Assembly (NCBI GenBank): GCA_013397455.1
Contig: VYZB01000212.1
Location: 1,432,879 to 1,496,878, forward strand
DNA: 64,000 nt
DNA from: Crotophaga sulcirostris
Lineage: Eukaryota > Chordata > Aves > Cuculiformes > Crotophagidae
Reading direction: 5' to 3'
This document shows positions 12,935-25,800 of the stretch, in pieces. Within the stretch, counting starts at the first letter, position 1. Each line of letters starts with the position of its first letter. The position numbers and the translations under genes were made by a program. The notes beneath the pieces are model-generated. The model saw only the letters and a list, made by a program, of their open reading frames with translations, did not search any database and had not been told where the DNA came from.

Positions 12935-13182
12935 NNNNNNNNNNNNNNNNNNNNNNNNNNNNNNNNNNNNNNNNNNNNNNNNNNNNNNNNNNNNNNNNNN
13001 NNNNNNNNNNNNNNNNNNNNNNNNNNNNNNNNNNNNNNNNNNNNNNNNNNNNNNNNNNNNNNNNNNNNNNNNNNNNNNNNNNNNNNNNNNNNNNNNNNNN
13101 NNNNNNNNNNNNNNNNNNNNNNNNNNNNNNNNNNNNNNNNNNNNNNNNNNNNNNNNNNNNNNNNNNNNNNNNNNNNNNNNNN
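12935..13182. other. assembly gap (248 N)
   Basis: A continuous run of 248 undetermined bases. The right edge resumes directly with a run of nine A, suggesting the gap hides a poly-A or other simple-repeat tract that stopped assembly. Any open frame drawn through it is an artefact. Confidence 0.99.
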
Positions 13183-16025
13183 AAAAAAAAATCCTCTGTC
13201 TTAATCTAAATAAATTTTACTCTTTTTTGCATATGCAGCACACAAAGAAAGGTATCCAAGAGAAAATTACTTTGGAAACAGAATATTAAATTGTTCACAG
13301 AAATGATTAATAAACTTTAAAATCCAGTCAGCAAGTCTATCTATTCCCCAAGCCTGAAAATGAGTGTAGTTTCTAATTTCGAAGATTCTCATGTGAGAAT
13401 GTGCAGCTGGGAATTGATTTCCATAAGCAATTTTTTTTAGGTTATGATAAGGTAGTAAATAAACAAGAAGTATAAAATTCCAACACGCATATATGTGACA
13501 TTTTAAACAGACATTGAATAGCACCTACTGAGAATAATCAAATTTCTTAAACAATTAGACATTAAAAGCAGTGCATTTTGGGCCAGTTTTAGTACACTTT
13601 AGGTAGCAGAATAAAATATTAGACTGGAGACCCAAGTGATTCTAGCCTACTCTGAAGTATAAAAATAGACCTGAAATGCACAATGTTTAGAACAGTTTAT
13701 TGTCATTATAATTCAGAATTCATACAGGAAAACAATGGAGTCTCACAAGACTTCCTTGATAAGTTTGACATGACAATCAGAAAAGTCTAGTTAAATCTGG
13801 AAATCTATATTCATTTTCCAATAAAATGTAAAGGCTTCATTTGTTTTCAGATCTCCCTTTGTCTTTCTCTAGATACCAGCTTAGTTGTGATCTTTGTTAG
13901 ACAGAAAAGCTTCTGTTCTAGGCAAACACACAGCAGTTTGTTGACAAGTTGAGCAGAACCTGAAGTTTTACATAGCCCTTTATGAAAGAGTAGCTCAGAT
14001 ATATTTGTCTTTTCACTGGATATTGGTTCAAAAAAGAAGTTTTAGTTAATGTAAATGTAGTTAGCAAGATCTTCCAGGACTGAATGCTTTGTTGGTCAAA
14101 CTATTTATTGCCTTTGGCCAAAATTCTGAATGAAAACACTGAAGTACTGTCTGCAATATAATGCAAAAAGAAATGATAGTCAGCTAATATTGTTCAGGTC
14201 TTTTCTGTAGGCCTACCAATTACACCTCTGATATTTTACTGGCATGCTACAAGTGGATCCAAGACTTGTACATCTTTATATATGCCATAAAAGACAGTAT
14301 AAATCCATTTGTGAAATACTGAGGGTAAAATATTTGCATACTTGTCACCTGTGCTTCAGAGCAACCATAACAATTTACATATACATAGTTTTACACAGGA
14401 CAAAAGCATGTAGATTATAATTTTGGACTACAGATAGAATTAGCCAGCCATTCATTCCTTATATAAGAAATAATCTAAAAGTTTGAAAGATTAGACTTGC
14501 TGAACGAAATCTTTTCTAGAATTGGGTAAGTGGGATCTTAAGAATGAGTCACAGATATTAGCATTGTAGAAGTATTAAGCTGGGTGACTACCAAGAGATA
14601 AAAATTAAAAACAATTTCTATCTTGCATCACGGAATTGTGCAGCAATGCTTTGGGTTTTGGTATGTCTTACTGAGGAAAATCAAAGGTGTCTTTAGAAAA
14701 TAGCTATTATATGGATACAAGATCTTTTTTTTTAGGTTGTGAAAGAGTAACATGAGGGACATGTTCACAACAGATTATACATTCATGTTTTTCATTAAGA
14801 CATGCTTATTTTTTTTTTTCTTTACAAAGTCTTATCTTTCAGTGGAAGAATCCTTTTGCATTTTTTTATCTTTAAAATGGTCTTTTGGTACCATTAGTTT
14901 CCAAAAGACAGAAATGCAATTTGCAAGGAAGATTTGTGTATTAGCAAGCAGTGAAAATGATTAGAAAAGGGATGAACATGTTGCTGACTGAGCTGATAAG
15001 AATTCTCGGCTATCAGAAGAATTAGAGATATATTGTGAAGGGAAAAAGTACATAAATGTCTTTTCCTCATATTTGTATAAAACCACAGTCTATTTCATAT
15101 CTCAGAACACTGCAGCAAGAAATTAACGTCAGGTTTTCTGACTGTAGCATCTGAATCATATAGATTTCCCAGCTGAACTTTTTTCATCCATCCCCAGATA
15201 AAAACGTACCTCCATTCATCCGTGTCAAATGAACATCTGTCAGCATTGCTTCTGCTTTGGTTAGAGAATGATATTGTCACTTCACTAAATTATCTTTTAT
15301 TTATTAATGGGAGCATTTCCAGAAAGATAGGCTGTGTATATGTGTTTATAGTCATCATTTCAGCTAGGTCGTATCTATAGAGCTTGAAGAACACAGTTTT
15401 CATTCAAATGACAAGTGCATTTATGTAGTCTGTCTGAGCTTTAGTACAGATACATAAATCGGGAAAACGCCTGAATTATAACAATGTTGTCCTGCATTTT
15501 TATCTGGGAGGAGGTGTGTCTTGTAAGTTGAAGTTTTGCAGTCTAAAGAAATTATCTTTTACTTTGTAAAAAGCACTATGAAAATGAATCCTGCAAGAAA
15601 CACTTCAAGGAGAAAATACTTGATTGTGTTAATTGCAAGCATTTATAGGATTAAGGCCATAGTGAAGTACTAGAAATGTACTCTGGAAATTTGCAATTTT
15701 TGATTACTTATTAAGAAATTACCAGCAACCAGAATTTCTGATTTCACTACCACTCTTGTTTTATATATAGGCTCAAAATCAAAAAGAGAAATAAAAGACA
15801 AGGGGAAAGAGGCAGTGTTTTAGCTAAGTAGCAAAGTTTCATAATTTTTAATGTTATGTGTTCTGTTGTACTCTACCACGTTAATACAGGAAATTTGTAT
15901 ATTCCATTTCAATCTATATTGTCTTGAAATGCCTTAGAGACACTGTTGTCTTGCATACTATAAAATGACCGCAATCGCTTTCAGCACAGCGGAGCAAGCA
16001 AAGTAATGCAGGATTCTCAACTTAC

Positions 16026-16062
16026 CCAAGAGATTCAGTTTGATGAGTTTGGTGGACTACTT
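16026..16062 (-). CDS. candidate minus-strand microexon
   Basis: On the minus strand a strongly pyrimidine-rich acceptor (CCTTTTGTCTTTTTAG) precedes a 37-base segment that ends at a near-perfect donor (TTGG followed by GTAAGTTGAG). One of three frames is open, reading VVHQTHQTESL. Both splice sites look better than typical decoys, but the segment is short, no partner exon was identified and no family is recognisable. It could be an exon of a noncoding RNA, or chance. Confidence 0.12.
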
Positions 16063-18464
16063 CTAAAAAGACAAAAGGATAAGTCACCAGTGAATCTATA
16101 AATCAAACCTTATCCTTTCACATTCTTCCAACTCCAGAACAGGAGCTTAGTTTACTTCTGAAGCTAGAGAGTTCAAAACCTGTCAGTCCCTTAGGACTTC
16201 AGGACTATTGTCAGAATTTAGTCAGCTAGTATTCAGACACAGTCCCGACTGGGAGGAACATAAAGATGTATATAAATCAGCACTATTTGGAAAAGGAATA
16301 ATTTCCAGGCCAAACATTGGGAACTAGAATATACTTGAAACTGGAGACTTTTCATTTTAATATGTGAATGCAAGTCAGTAAATTTTGAAGTAGAATGAAC
16401 TTGGGATCAGAAAAAAGGTCTCTGTGGAAGCCTCTGAACTGAGGGGAATTCATTCCCTGCCATCAGCTCCATCAGTGCTCTATAGTCAAGGGTCCATGCT
16501 GAACTTCAGTCTTTTCCTGCAGGCCCAATTCCATTTCAAGATAAATGGGAACTTGGGAGAAATATTGCCTGTCTCAACCTGACATGCAGTTTGAATTCAG
16601 TGAAAATCTGTAATTGAGCCCTAGAGCTAGGAGACAGTCCTGGGAAGTAGCCTATGAAAAAATGTACCCTCTCCATGTTATTATGTCTCTGTCTTAGCTG
16701 ATTTTAAAAAGTCTGAGCACAGGTTACCATTCCAAAAGGTATTTCCACCAACATTTCAAAATTCACTTTTACTTGAGCCCACAAAAACAGGTTTTGATGC
16801 AACGTTCATAACTGGATCCAATGTATTGGAGAAGGTAGAAAGTGGTCAGATGTGGACTTTGCCTATTTCTGATACAAGCAAATCACTGCAAGTATTGCAC
16901 AGTTTTCACCTCATACCTTATGAAAGCAAACTATGGTCAACTCAGCTTTCTTCATGCAGTAAAATTGCAAATGGAGTTTAGTATTCTGAAATAAGAACCT
17001 TGGTAATGAGTGGGTTGTTATATGAACCAAGAGGCAAAGCTTGTTTTTTCCTAGTATCAGTGGAACAGAAGGGGTTGGAAATACTTTGTTTCGACATGTA
17101 AACTTAGCAAATTAGCAATAACAGATGATGGATAAAAGTATACATCAAGTAGATAGTTCTACAGTGACCTTTCCTATCATATTTTCATGCTAATAATGGT
17201 CAATAAATGCAAACATAAAGTAGGCTTGTGCAAGGAAGAATTTGCAGCAGTGTTGCAGTTTTTATTTTCACTGGCAAAGACTCAGAGCTAGTCAAATCTT
17301 CACTAAGACAAATTTCTAGTATTTCACTAGCACATAAGGACTTAAACATAATATATATTTGATATACTTAAACTAAAGGATTGAGTTTACCTGAAAGAAA
17401 GGGATCCCAAGTGATATTCTAATACTGCTTTTATTATTTGCTAAAGAAACCCAGCTTCCTGGATTTCTGAAATTGTAACGTATTTATTAATTTTTTTTCT
17501 TTCACATTCCTGTTGAGTGAGAAAGCTTCATTTATCCCAGGAAGATGAAGAGCTGAACTAACACGCATTTCATTGCTAGCATAGTATTTGCTCTTTTGCA
17601 ATGATCTCTATCAGTTCTTCTGTTGTTTTCTTCTTACTACTGCAGTAATGTTTCTGTTAACATGGACAGGTCATTTTCTGAGATGACTGACCAGAGACAA
17701 AAAACCTCACATCCTAATAAATGCAGTAGAAGCCTTTGTTAGGTTTGGTGAGGTTTTTTTCCATCATAGAAAACAAGCCTTTTGTTTTAAGATTCATTGT
17801 CTAACTGTACATTCTGCTACTGCGGTCAATGCCATTGTTCCTGTGGCTGAGTTGTCAGACAGGAGATCTTAAATATTATTCATTCATATATATTGTCAAT
17901 ATATATCATTTCCAATGCCCAGTCTAGTAGGTCTCAGGTTTGACAAGGTCTACATAAGTCTTTCTATGTCTAGGACCCTGCTTCTGAAAGGTCCAGCTGT
18001 AAAGCAACACCCAGGAAAGGTGACCTCAGATTATACCTCAAACTTTTTGTTCCTCCTTGAGAATATTTATTTTTTCTGCTACCTTCCAATTTGATGTCCC
18101 ACCAGGAAGGGGATACATATGTTGATGTAATGTCTTTGATCATTTACACCATAAAATTCTTTTGAAATTCTTCAGTTGACATAGAAAAAAAATCTTAGGG
18201 AGTAGAGCACAAATGGAAAACATGCACATGATGATGATGATACTCACCACAGCTTGACGCTGTGCAGAAACTCTTCCCCAGAAAAGACATAAATAGAACA
18301 AGACAATTTACAAATGTTTGTGACGAATGTCAAAAGACGTGGAATCACAAGGAAAAACATCATGACCATCAACCTGGAATACCCATTAGCCTTAGAAAAA
18401 CAAAAGCTGCATGAAAGTCAGGTTCAGCAGCAGCAGGACTGAATATGTATTTCAGAGGGGCAGA

Positions 18465-18494
18465 TACACATACACAGACACACACACATGCACG
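18465..18494. repeat. CA-rich simple repeat
   Basis: An imperfect CA dinucleotide tract with two or three interruptions, including a pure ACACACAC core. An ordinary microsatellite. Confidence 0.8.
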
Positions 18495-19323
18495 TAGAAG
18501 ACTGAAGTTTACCAGTTGAGTATACACACAATGTAACCTCTAGTTTCTACCACTTAGACTTTCCAAGACACACATAGGAAAGAGTGACATGACAAAGCAA
18601 AAGTAGAGAGACTCTGTCCGACAAGTGTACTGACCAGCCACTTGTTTGCACACAACAAGCCTTGTCCCTTCCTCTTCGTTTTCCTCCCAGATAAACAATA
18701 CACATATAATTATGTTTCGCCAGTGGTCTCAGTTTTGCTACTCCCTTACTCAAAACTGGGATTTCTGATGATGTTACCTAGGTCACTTCAGCCTTTCCTC
18801 ATGTTACTAATATGCTTACCTAGATGTAACCCCTACAATTATCTGTGAATCTTGGCTCTTTGCGACATAACTCCCCTTAGCCATCTGTGCAATCCAGTCA
18901 TTCCTCACAGCACTAGCTGTAACTTTTGCCAGTTTCTCACTGTGTTATTTGTTGTGTTCAGCAATTTTTTAGGTTATATTCTGTAGTTTCTCAGAGTCTG
19001 TTTGGATAGCTAAACCTCACGCCAGGATGCACATCTTAACACTCAGCACCGACTGCTCCACTTTATGGTTCTGTTCCTATTGAAAGACATTTCTTAGTAA
19101 CATTGACGCGCTGCTACAACCAAGTGCCATGGTAAAAGTAAAAAGAGAATGATTATTCTCATAGCACGCTCATGTATCTATATTCATTAATGATGGTGAG
19201 TGTGATGTTAAGCAATTCACCAGATAAGAAAGTAACATTTTCTACAAAAATGATTCAATTAGACAGAGGTATAAGTGTGCAGGCACCTTAGAAATGCACA
19301 CAAGGATTGTAGGGAAGTACACA

Positions 19324-19825
19324 AGTACCTGGAGCACTGCATTCACTTCTGAAATCCTCAGCACAGGAAGGACATGGATCCATTAGAGTGAGTCCAGAGG
19401 AGGGCCATGAAGATGATCAGAGGGCTGGAACACCTCTAATATGAGGACAGACTGAGAGAAGAGAAGTCTTGGAAGAGAATTTATAGCAACCTTCCAGTAA
19501 TTAAAGAGGGCCTACGGGAAAGCTGGGAAGGAGCTCTTCATCAGGGAGTGCAGAGATAGAATAAGGGGTAAGAGATCTAAACTGAAAGAGGGTAGACTTA
19601 GATTAGACTTTAGGAAGAAATTTTTTACAGTGAGCGTGGTAAGGCACTGGAACATGTTGCCCAGAGAAGTCATTGGTGCCCCATCCCTGGAAGTGTTCAA
19701 GTCTAGGTTGGATGTGACTATGAGCAACCCAATCCAGTGGGAGGTGCTCCTGCCCATGGCAGGGTGGGTTGGAACTGGATCATCTTTAAGATCCCTTCCA
19801 ACCCAAACCATTCTATGATTCTATG
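19324..19825 (+). mobile_element. CR1 LINE copy 2, 5'-truncated
   Basis: A plus-strand CR1 fragment of about 500 bases. It starts inside the ORF2 C-terminal region, where the text corresponds to the LEHC...W..PQHRKD segment of the other copies. It runs through the FSLE..RL and NRLPREV-type regions and the 3' UTR, and ends at 19825 with two ATTCTATG octamers. The coding part is frame-broken; the stretch from 19624 still reads VVRHWNMLPREVIGAPSLEV in one frame. Inactive. Confidence 0.93.
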
Positions 19826-22800
19826 TACAGTTTTGAGGTGAAAAATTGTTTAAATTGTGAGTACTAACAAGTAGCAGACTGTTGGGTATGGGTGTGTATG
19901 TGTAGGATGGAGTCCAAAATTGAAATTTTGAAGTTCAAAGCAAAGGCCTGTTACATGCTGGTTGCAACTGAAATTGACTGGCTGGATGTGAATTTTGGTA
20001 ACACCTTGACTAAGCAAAAATAACTCGTTCTGAATCCTCCAATCAATAGACATGAAACAGAACTCCCAGTTAGAAGGCTGATCATGTGTTATGCTTCTGC
20101 ACATACACATTTTAGATTAGATTAGGAGAAACATGGGTTTTACATACAGAAAGAAATGGTGCATTAAAGAAGAGTTCCCAAATAAAAGAAGTGGTTCCAG
20201 AAAGAAGGCTGGCCTGGTAAGAAGATATTGAAGGTTCTGAGTGGAGGAAAGGTGCTGGAAGTGGGAGAAAATGCAGGACATCAGAGACCTGAGTGGAGAA
20301 GAATGCTGGAGGATGCCCAGAAACCATGACCATTAATGCCCAAGACTGATAAGTTTAAGCAAATGAACAACATGTGTTAACATGACGTTCTTGACCTGAA
20401 TTTCAGTGGCTTTTTGGAAAGGATCACTGTTCTGGAAAATCGTAACTCATACATCTGTGAGACTGTACATTTGACAACTATCCCAATTTTCTGCCTTCCA
20501 CTACTAACTGGCTAGATAGGTCTTGATTCACCTCAGAAAAATGATCAGTGCAATGAAAATCTGGTCATTCAAAAAGAGGCAGAAACAATACACATGCTAA
20601 AATATTTATGTCAGTACAAGTGCTAGTGATACAATACTTAACTATGAGGCATAAATTGAAAACAAAACAATGTGTATTTTCGAGTAATACACAGTTAATG
20701 GAATGAGTTCCCACATGGTATTGTGGTGACTGAAGTTTTATGCACACAAACATATGTAGGTATAGCTAAACATAGATGTACGTGTGAGCTAGCAGCTCTA
20801 CTGAATTGCCTAAATGGTAGTATGCAGTGATGGTTAGATCCTCTAGAATATCCTATATGTTCTCCACCTGTCACCCCAGAGAGAAGCGGGTCTTCACTGG
20901 AAAATGACAGATCTTGTAGAAGTCTCAAATGTCCCAATGTGAATGAAATGGCGTTCAAGCCTCATGGGTAGAAAATGTAATGTTGTCCTGCGTATGTCAG
21001 CTTGTTCAATGGACACCTAGTCAGTACAGTCAGTGAAGGCAGAGACTGACCTTCATTAAGAGTGAGCTGAAGAGCTCTCTACTCTAAATCAGTAAGGTCT
21101 CCGTTAGCTACAGGAGAAACTCTAACACAGTTCCCGTGTAGATGTCCAAATTTAGGTGCCTGAATCTGTTCAAACAAGTTTAATAACTAACTTCAAATAA
21201 AGGCTATGTGCATCCTGGATATAATCCTGCTGACATAAATACAGTTTCATAGAGCACCCAGGTTAGCACTTTATTGTTTTTAATAAAAGAATACTGGTGA
21301 AAAAATACAGTATATATTAAAATATTCTTGCTGCACGTGATGAAAAAGGTATTATTTCGGTTAGTTGTGCCATTCAGCCCAACTATACAACCAGTATTTG
21401 ATAATTAATAACCTTCCTCGCTAAGCACAGAGTGTTATATTTTACTGCTTAAGTATATAATGAATATAGATCCTCTGTGTCACCTGTTTTTTGTTAGTCA
21501 GTATTCCCTTTCCTTTCAGGAAAAAGTCCTCATCACTGTACATATATTATAAAGAGGGAACATGGATGGGTATACTACTGTGTAAAATTCAGTATATTAA
21601 CACAAATATTCATACAGCACAGAGCATTTTTATTATGAATTAATAGTATGGTTTCCAAGCTAAAGATTTTGTGACAAGTTCTTTTCTCCTATTACTGAAG
21701 TCAAGAGTTACAACAAGATAAGGTTTGATTTTGGAGTATATATGAATGCCACATTTCCAGCAGATGCATTTGGTATATTCTGAAAAAGTAAATAGCACAG
21801 GAAAATTTCCCACTATAGAAATAATTTTGACCACTAACGTCCAGATTTTTTTTTCTTGAGGTACATTTCTTATGGAGTTGATTAGTAACTATCTTTAAAG
21901 ATAACAGTTATTGGGGAACAAGTCTGATCATTATTTACAAATATGTTCTGTAACAGCTTTTCTCTACCAGCTATGAATCTACACAGGCTTACAGGAGACC
22001 AGAGCTATAATCTTCTCTTATTATGCCCAAGCATTCTTTAATTTTTCAAGAAGAAGCTTAGTCACTGATTATACATTGCTATATACTGTTTCTAAATTTC
22101 TGAGGAGATGACACCTATTAATATTTTAATGATTTTCTAATACCCAATTCCTAAAACTACCCTTGTTGTTGGTCACAAATGTAACAAATTATATCCACCA
22201 CTTTCATAAATAATGATGAACATTGAAGAGTGTTCTTGTATTGCAAGAATATAAAATGGATTGTATCATTTAGTAGCTCAATAGCAATTTTCAACTCAAA
22301 CCAAAATCCAAACAAAAGTAGAAAAAGAAAGGCAGAGTTAATTGAGGCCCTATAGCATTTTTAAAACTTTCCGTAAGTTCTCTTAACAAAAATGGAAAAT
22401 TAAAAGATGCATAAGGATGGAATATGAGAAAAAGAGGGTGAATAGCTGATAGGTTATTGACAGGGCTGCAATACAAACATGTTTCTACACAGTATATTGT
22501 AGCCCCACCAAAAACACACACTGAAAATCATAACTGCATTACAGCATTTCTTCTTTTCTGGAGATGTGAAGATGTATTCTAAAACCTTCATTCCATTTTC
22601 AGTTGCAAAAACTCCTAACATCTTAAGAAGTAAAGCACCCAAATGAATATTAGACATGGAACTAGGGTTGTACATTTAAATAAGAATTTTGCAATTCACC
22701 TCTGTGAAATTGGACTAAACTCCTTTCCTTCTGTAGTGTGAATTTGGAAGGGGGCTGGGAGAAGAAGGCAAAAATCCAGACAAAGCAAGAGTGGAATATG

Positions 22801-25800
22801 CTTCATCTTTGGTCTCTATTGTGGGAGTTCTTAGAAGATGGAAATTAACATGGTAATAAAGATAAATTAAGTTTATGGGAAACACTATCTTGAACCCAAC
22901 TTTTCTCCAAATGAATAAAGATCCCTTTGTAAATTAACATCGACAGTGGTGTAGTACCTAGACAGTCTATGGCTGTTGACTCCTCCAGGTGAGGTTCTGC
23001 GCAGCAGATGAATCACCAGAGGAGGTTCCAACCCCATGAAAAGAATGCATGAATGAAAGGAGAAGGCTTGTGGAGGTATCGGGAGTATGAGGATCTAGGA
23101 AAATAGCCTACCCCTTGTCTTCTTTTTTCAGTTCACAGAAACAGTTGACTCCCTTGATAGGTTCATAATCATGACTGAGATTATTATCTCTAGACCAACA
23201 TAATAACACTCAGAAGCGGATAAACGTGTAAGTACGTGACACTTATTAACATTAAAAAAAAATTTGACCCATTTTCCTTTGATGAATCAGGCATAATAGC
23301 TGATTATTGTTTAAAGTCAGCATGTTATTGTATCTAAGGACATATTACAACTTTACTGTTGCTTTGTTATACACACTATTATGCTTTTTAATCATTTGTT
23401 TACAGAGTTGCAAGTTTTTGGTACTTTACACTGCCATCTTCACTGTTAAACTGTTGTAAATGACATATGGACATCTTGTTCATCTCATTAGATGCGAGAC
23501 TTTTCAGCTAAAATAAAGGAAACTGTTCAATGAGTGCCTTCCTTCTCACAGAAACTGCATTACATCAGTATTTAAATTCATTAAGTCTTGGCATCTTTTA
23601 TTTAATTCTAATAAAATGAGAAAATACTACATATCTCCTCATACCAGCTCCAACAATAGCAATTCACTTGTGCTTAATTTCAAAATGTTGAAGACCCAGT
23701 AATTCATTTTTATTTCCTTAGAAAAATACCTTACAATGGTTTTCTTCCCATTTTTGCTGTTTAATTCCCAGAAGGATTATTTAATTGTCTACAGAGTAAT
23801 TTATAACTTAACTTCATAACCTCAGTACTCAAACCAGCATTAAAAAACTTTGTGAAGAAAAAAGCTTCCTATATGGTACTAAGACCTCTATCCTATAGAA
23901 TCCTAGTTCTTTATCCTTTTCTGCTTTTCTTAGGCTTTGATTAATCCGAAATTAAAATTATCCAGTTGTCATCTTCAGTGCCCATTTTTGGTATGTTAAT
24001 AGTACTCTTAGTGGAAAAGCAGGCATACTGGACACCATCTTGCACTATTTTTTTAACTTTCTATTTAAATGTAATTATGATATACCAGAAATATTTCTCC
24101 TCTACAAAAGCCAAGGTGTGCTAAAGCTACTGTGTCTGTATTCACAGGAAGTTCCAAGTGGGGTGAACACCGTATCAAATGGCTTAATGTTCCGTGTCAA
24201 GATACTTTAAAAAAATAGGTCTAGTGCAAAGTGGGTTTGGTTGGCTTCTAAAACCACATTTTCTGGTCACCCAACTCAAGTGGGGATCAACATATCAGCC
24301 AGTTTGATAAGAATTCATTTTGTTAATCTCATTATCTCAACTGTATTAATCTTTAGAGTTTCTTCAGAAATCTTTCAGGAACTTGAAGCTGGTTGGGGGT
24401 TTTATATTTTCCTCACTTATCAAACTGTCTTTCTCTCAACCCACAAGTTTTCTTCCTTTGCTTCTTCCTGTTGTCTCCCTTGTCCTCTGGGTTGGAAGTA
24501 AAGTAACTGAGTGGCTGTGGAAGGGCTTAGCTACAGTTTCAGGTCAAGCCACTCAGCCAAATCAATAACAAAATCATACATCCCTGTAGTTTCCCAAATA
24601 TGCCTCTCTAAGTCCATGTGTACATAGACAATCTTATCTCTAGTAGCAGAACACCATTCTTAAAAACAGCATTTCTTAAGGAAATCTGTACCAGAATTAA
24701 TGGACTTCATTTTAGACCTACTTCTGCAGGAAAAAGTGGGAGTTTACATTTCAGCTTAATGTAACACTAAAGGCTACTTAAAAAATATATTTATGAGGAG
24801 CAGTAAGAGAAAAATGACATGCTGTGCGTCATCTCCCATGTCTCCGCTTATAGCCTAATAGCGTATAACAAAGTCATTAATAAAGAAAATTAGTGCTAAA
24901 AATAAATCTTTTCCTATAAATTTAGCAATAGAAGTGATACAGAACAATGTTAGCTCCCAGGTCACTATGCTTGATTTGAGCTTATGAAGCAATAGATATC
25001 TAAATCTCTCTATACACTTGTCTGAATAGAAAATAAGAGAGAGAAATTTAAAAACCTGAAATAAAATATTCTGAGTTTATAAAGAAAAAAATAAACAACA
25101 ACTTGTCTTCTTTTGCCCACCCACTTGCTTATAATCAGGTTTGTGCTGTAGCTTTTCTTTACCCTATAAATATCTAAGTCAAGGTCAGGCTTCATCTAGT
25201 TATTAGAAAGATGTGATCAAGTGTGACTGAAATGCAGTATATGTTATTGCCCTTCTTTTTCCCCTAAATAGTCTGGGGTTCTGGGACTGAGCCTAACAGA
25301 ATGCAGTAAAGTATGTACTTCATAGCTTAGAGGTTCATTACTGGATTTGGATTGCTATGAAGAACTATGTTTAGATGCCCCAAGGAGGTTGGCTGCTCAC
25401 TGTCAGTCATTCATGGTCTAGCAGTGCTGCTTCAGTAAGTTGTTTTGTCTGTGAACCCTCCTGCAACTAATACAATTTTTGAGGACAAAAAGCTGTTTTT
25501 TAATCTAATTTCTTCTTCGAAATGAAATTATTGTTGGAAGATGATATGAACCAGATACATTCTCAATGAAATTTTCTTCTCTTTTATCTATTTCAAACAT
25601 GTAACCTCTCCATACTCCTTTCCATATACACTGCTTCTCAATTATCTAGACATGTCATTGCTTGGTAGCACTCATCAACAGGAAATAAACATGCTTTTTT
25701 TCTGCAGCTTCCAAGCATCTGAAACAGGACTGCTGCTTTGTCCCTTATAGAAGCGCAGGTAATGCACACAAAAGCAAGCAAATGGGAAAAGGTGTTTTAA

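Larger units (their letters stand above)
13183..19323. other. AT-rich unique sequence, no confirmed gene
   Basis: There is no recognisable gene or transposon. A possible minus-strand microexon at 16026-16062 is listed separately. Short simple repeats are an ATG-type triplet run at about 18229-18241 and a CA-rich tract at about 18465-18494. The rest shows nothing beyond A/T homopolymers. Confidence 0.55.

Noticed and set aside
12827..13204. 125-codon open frame crossing the N run
   Set aside because: Most of it is undetermined bases; the frame exists only because N cannot form a stop.
19512..19811. 99-codon minus-strand frame
   Set aside because: Antisense shadow of CR1 copy 2.
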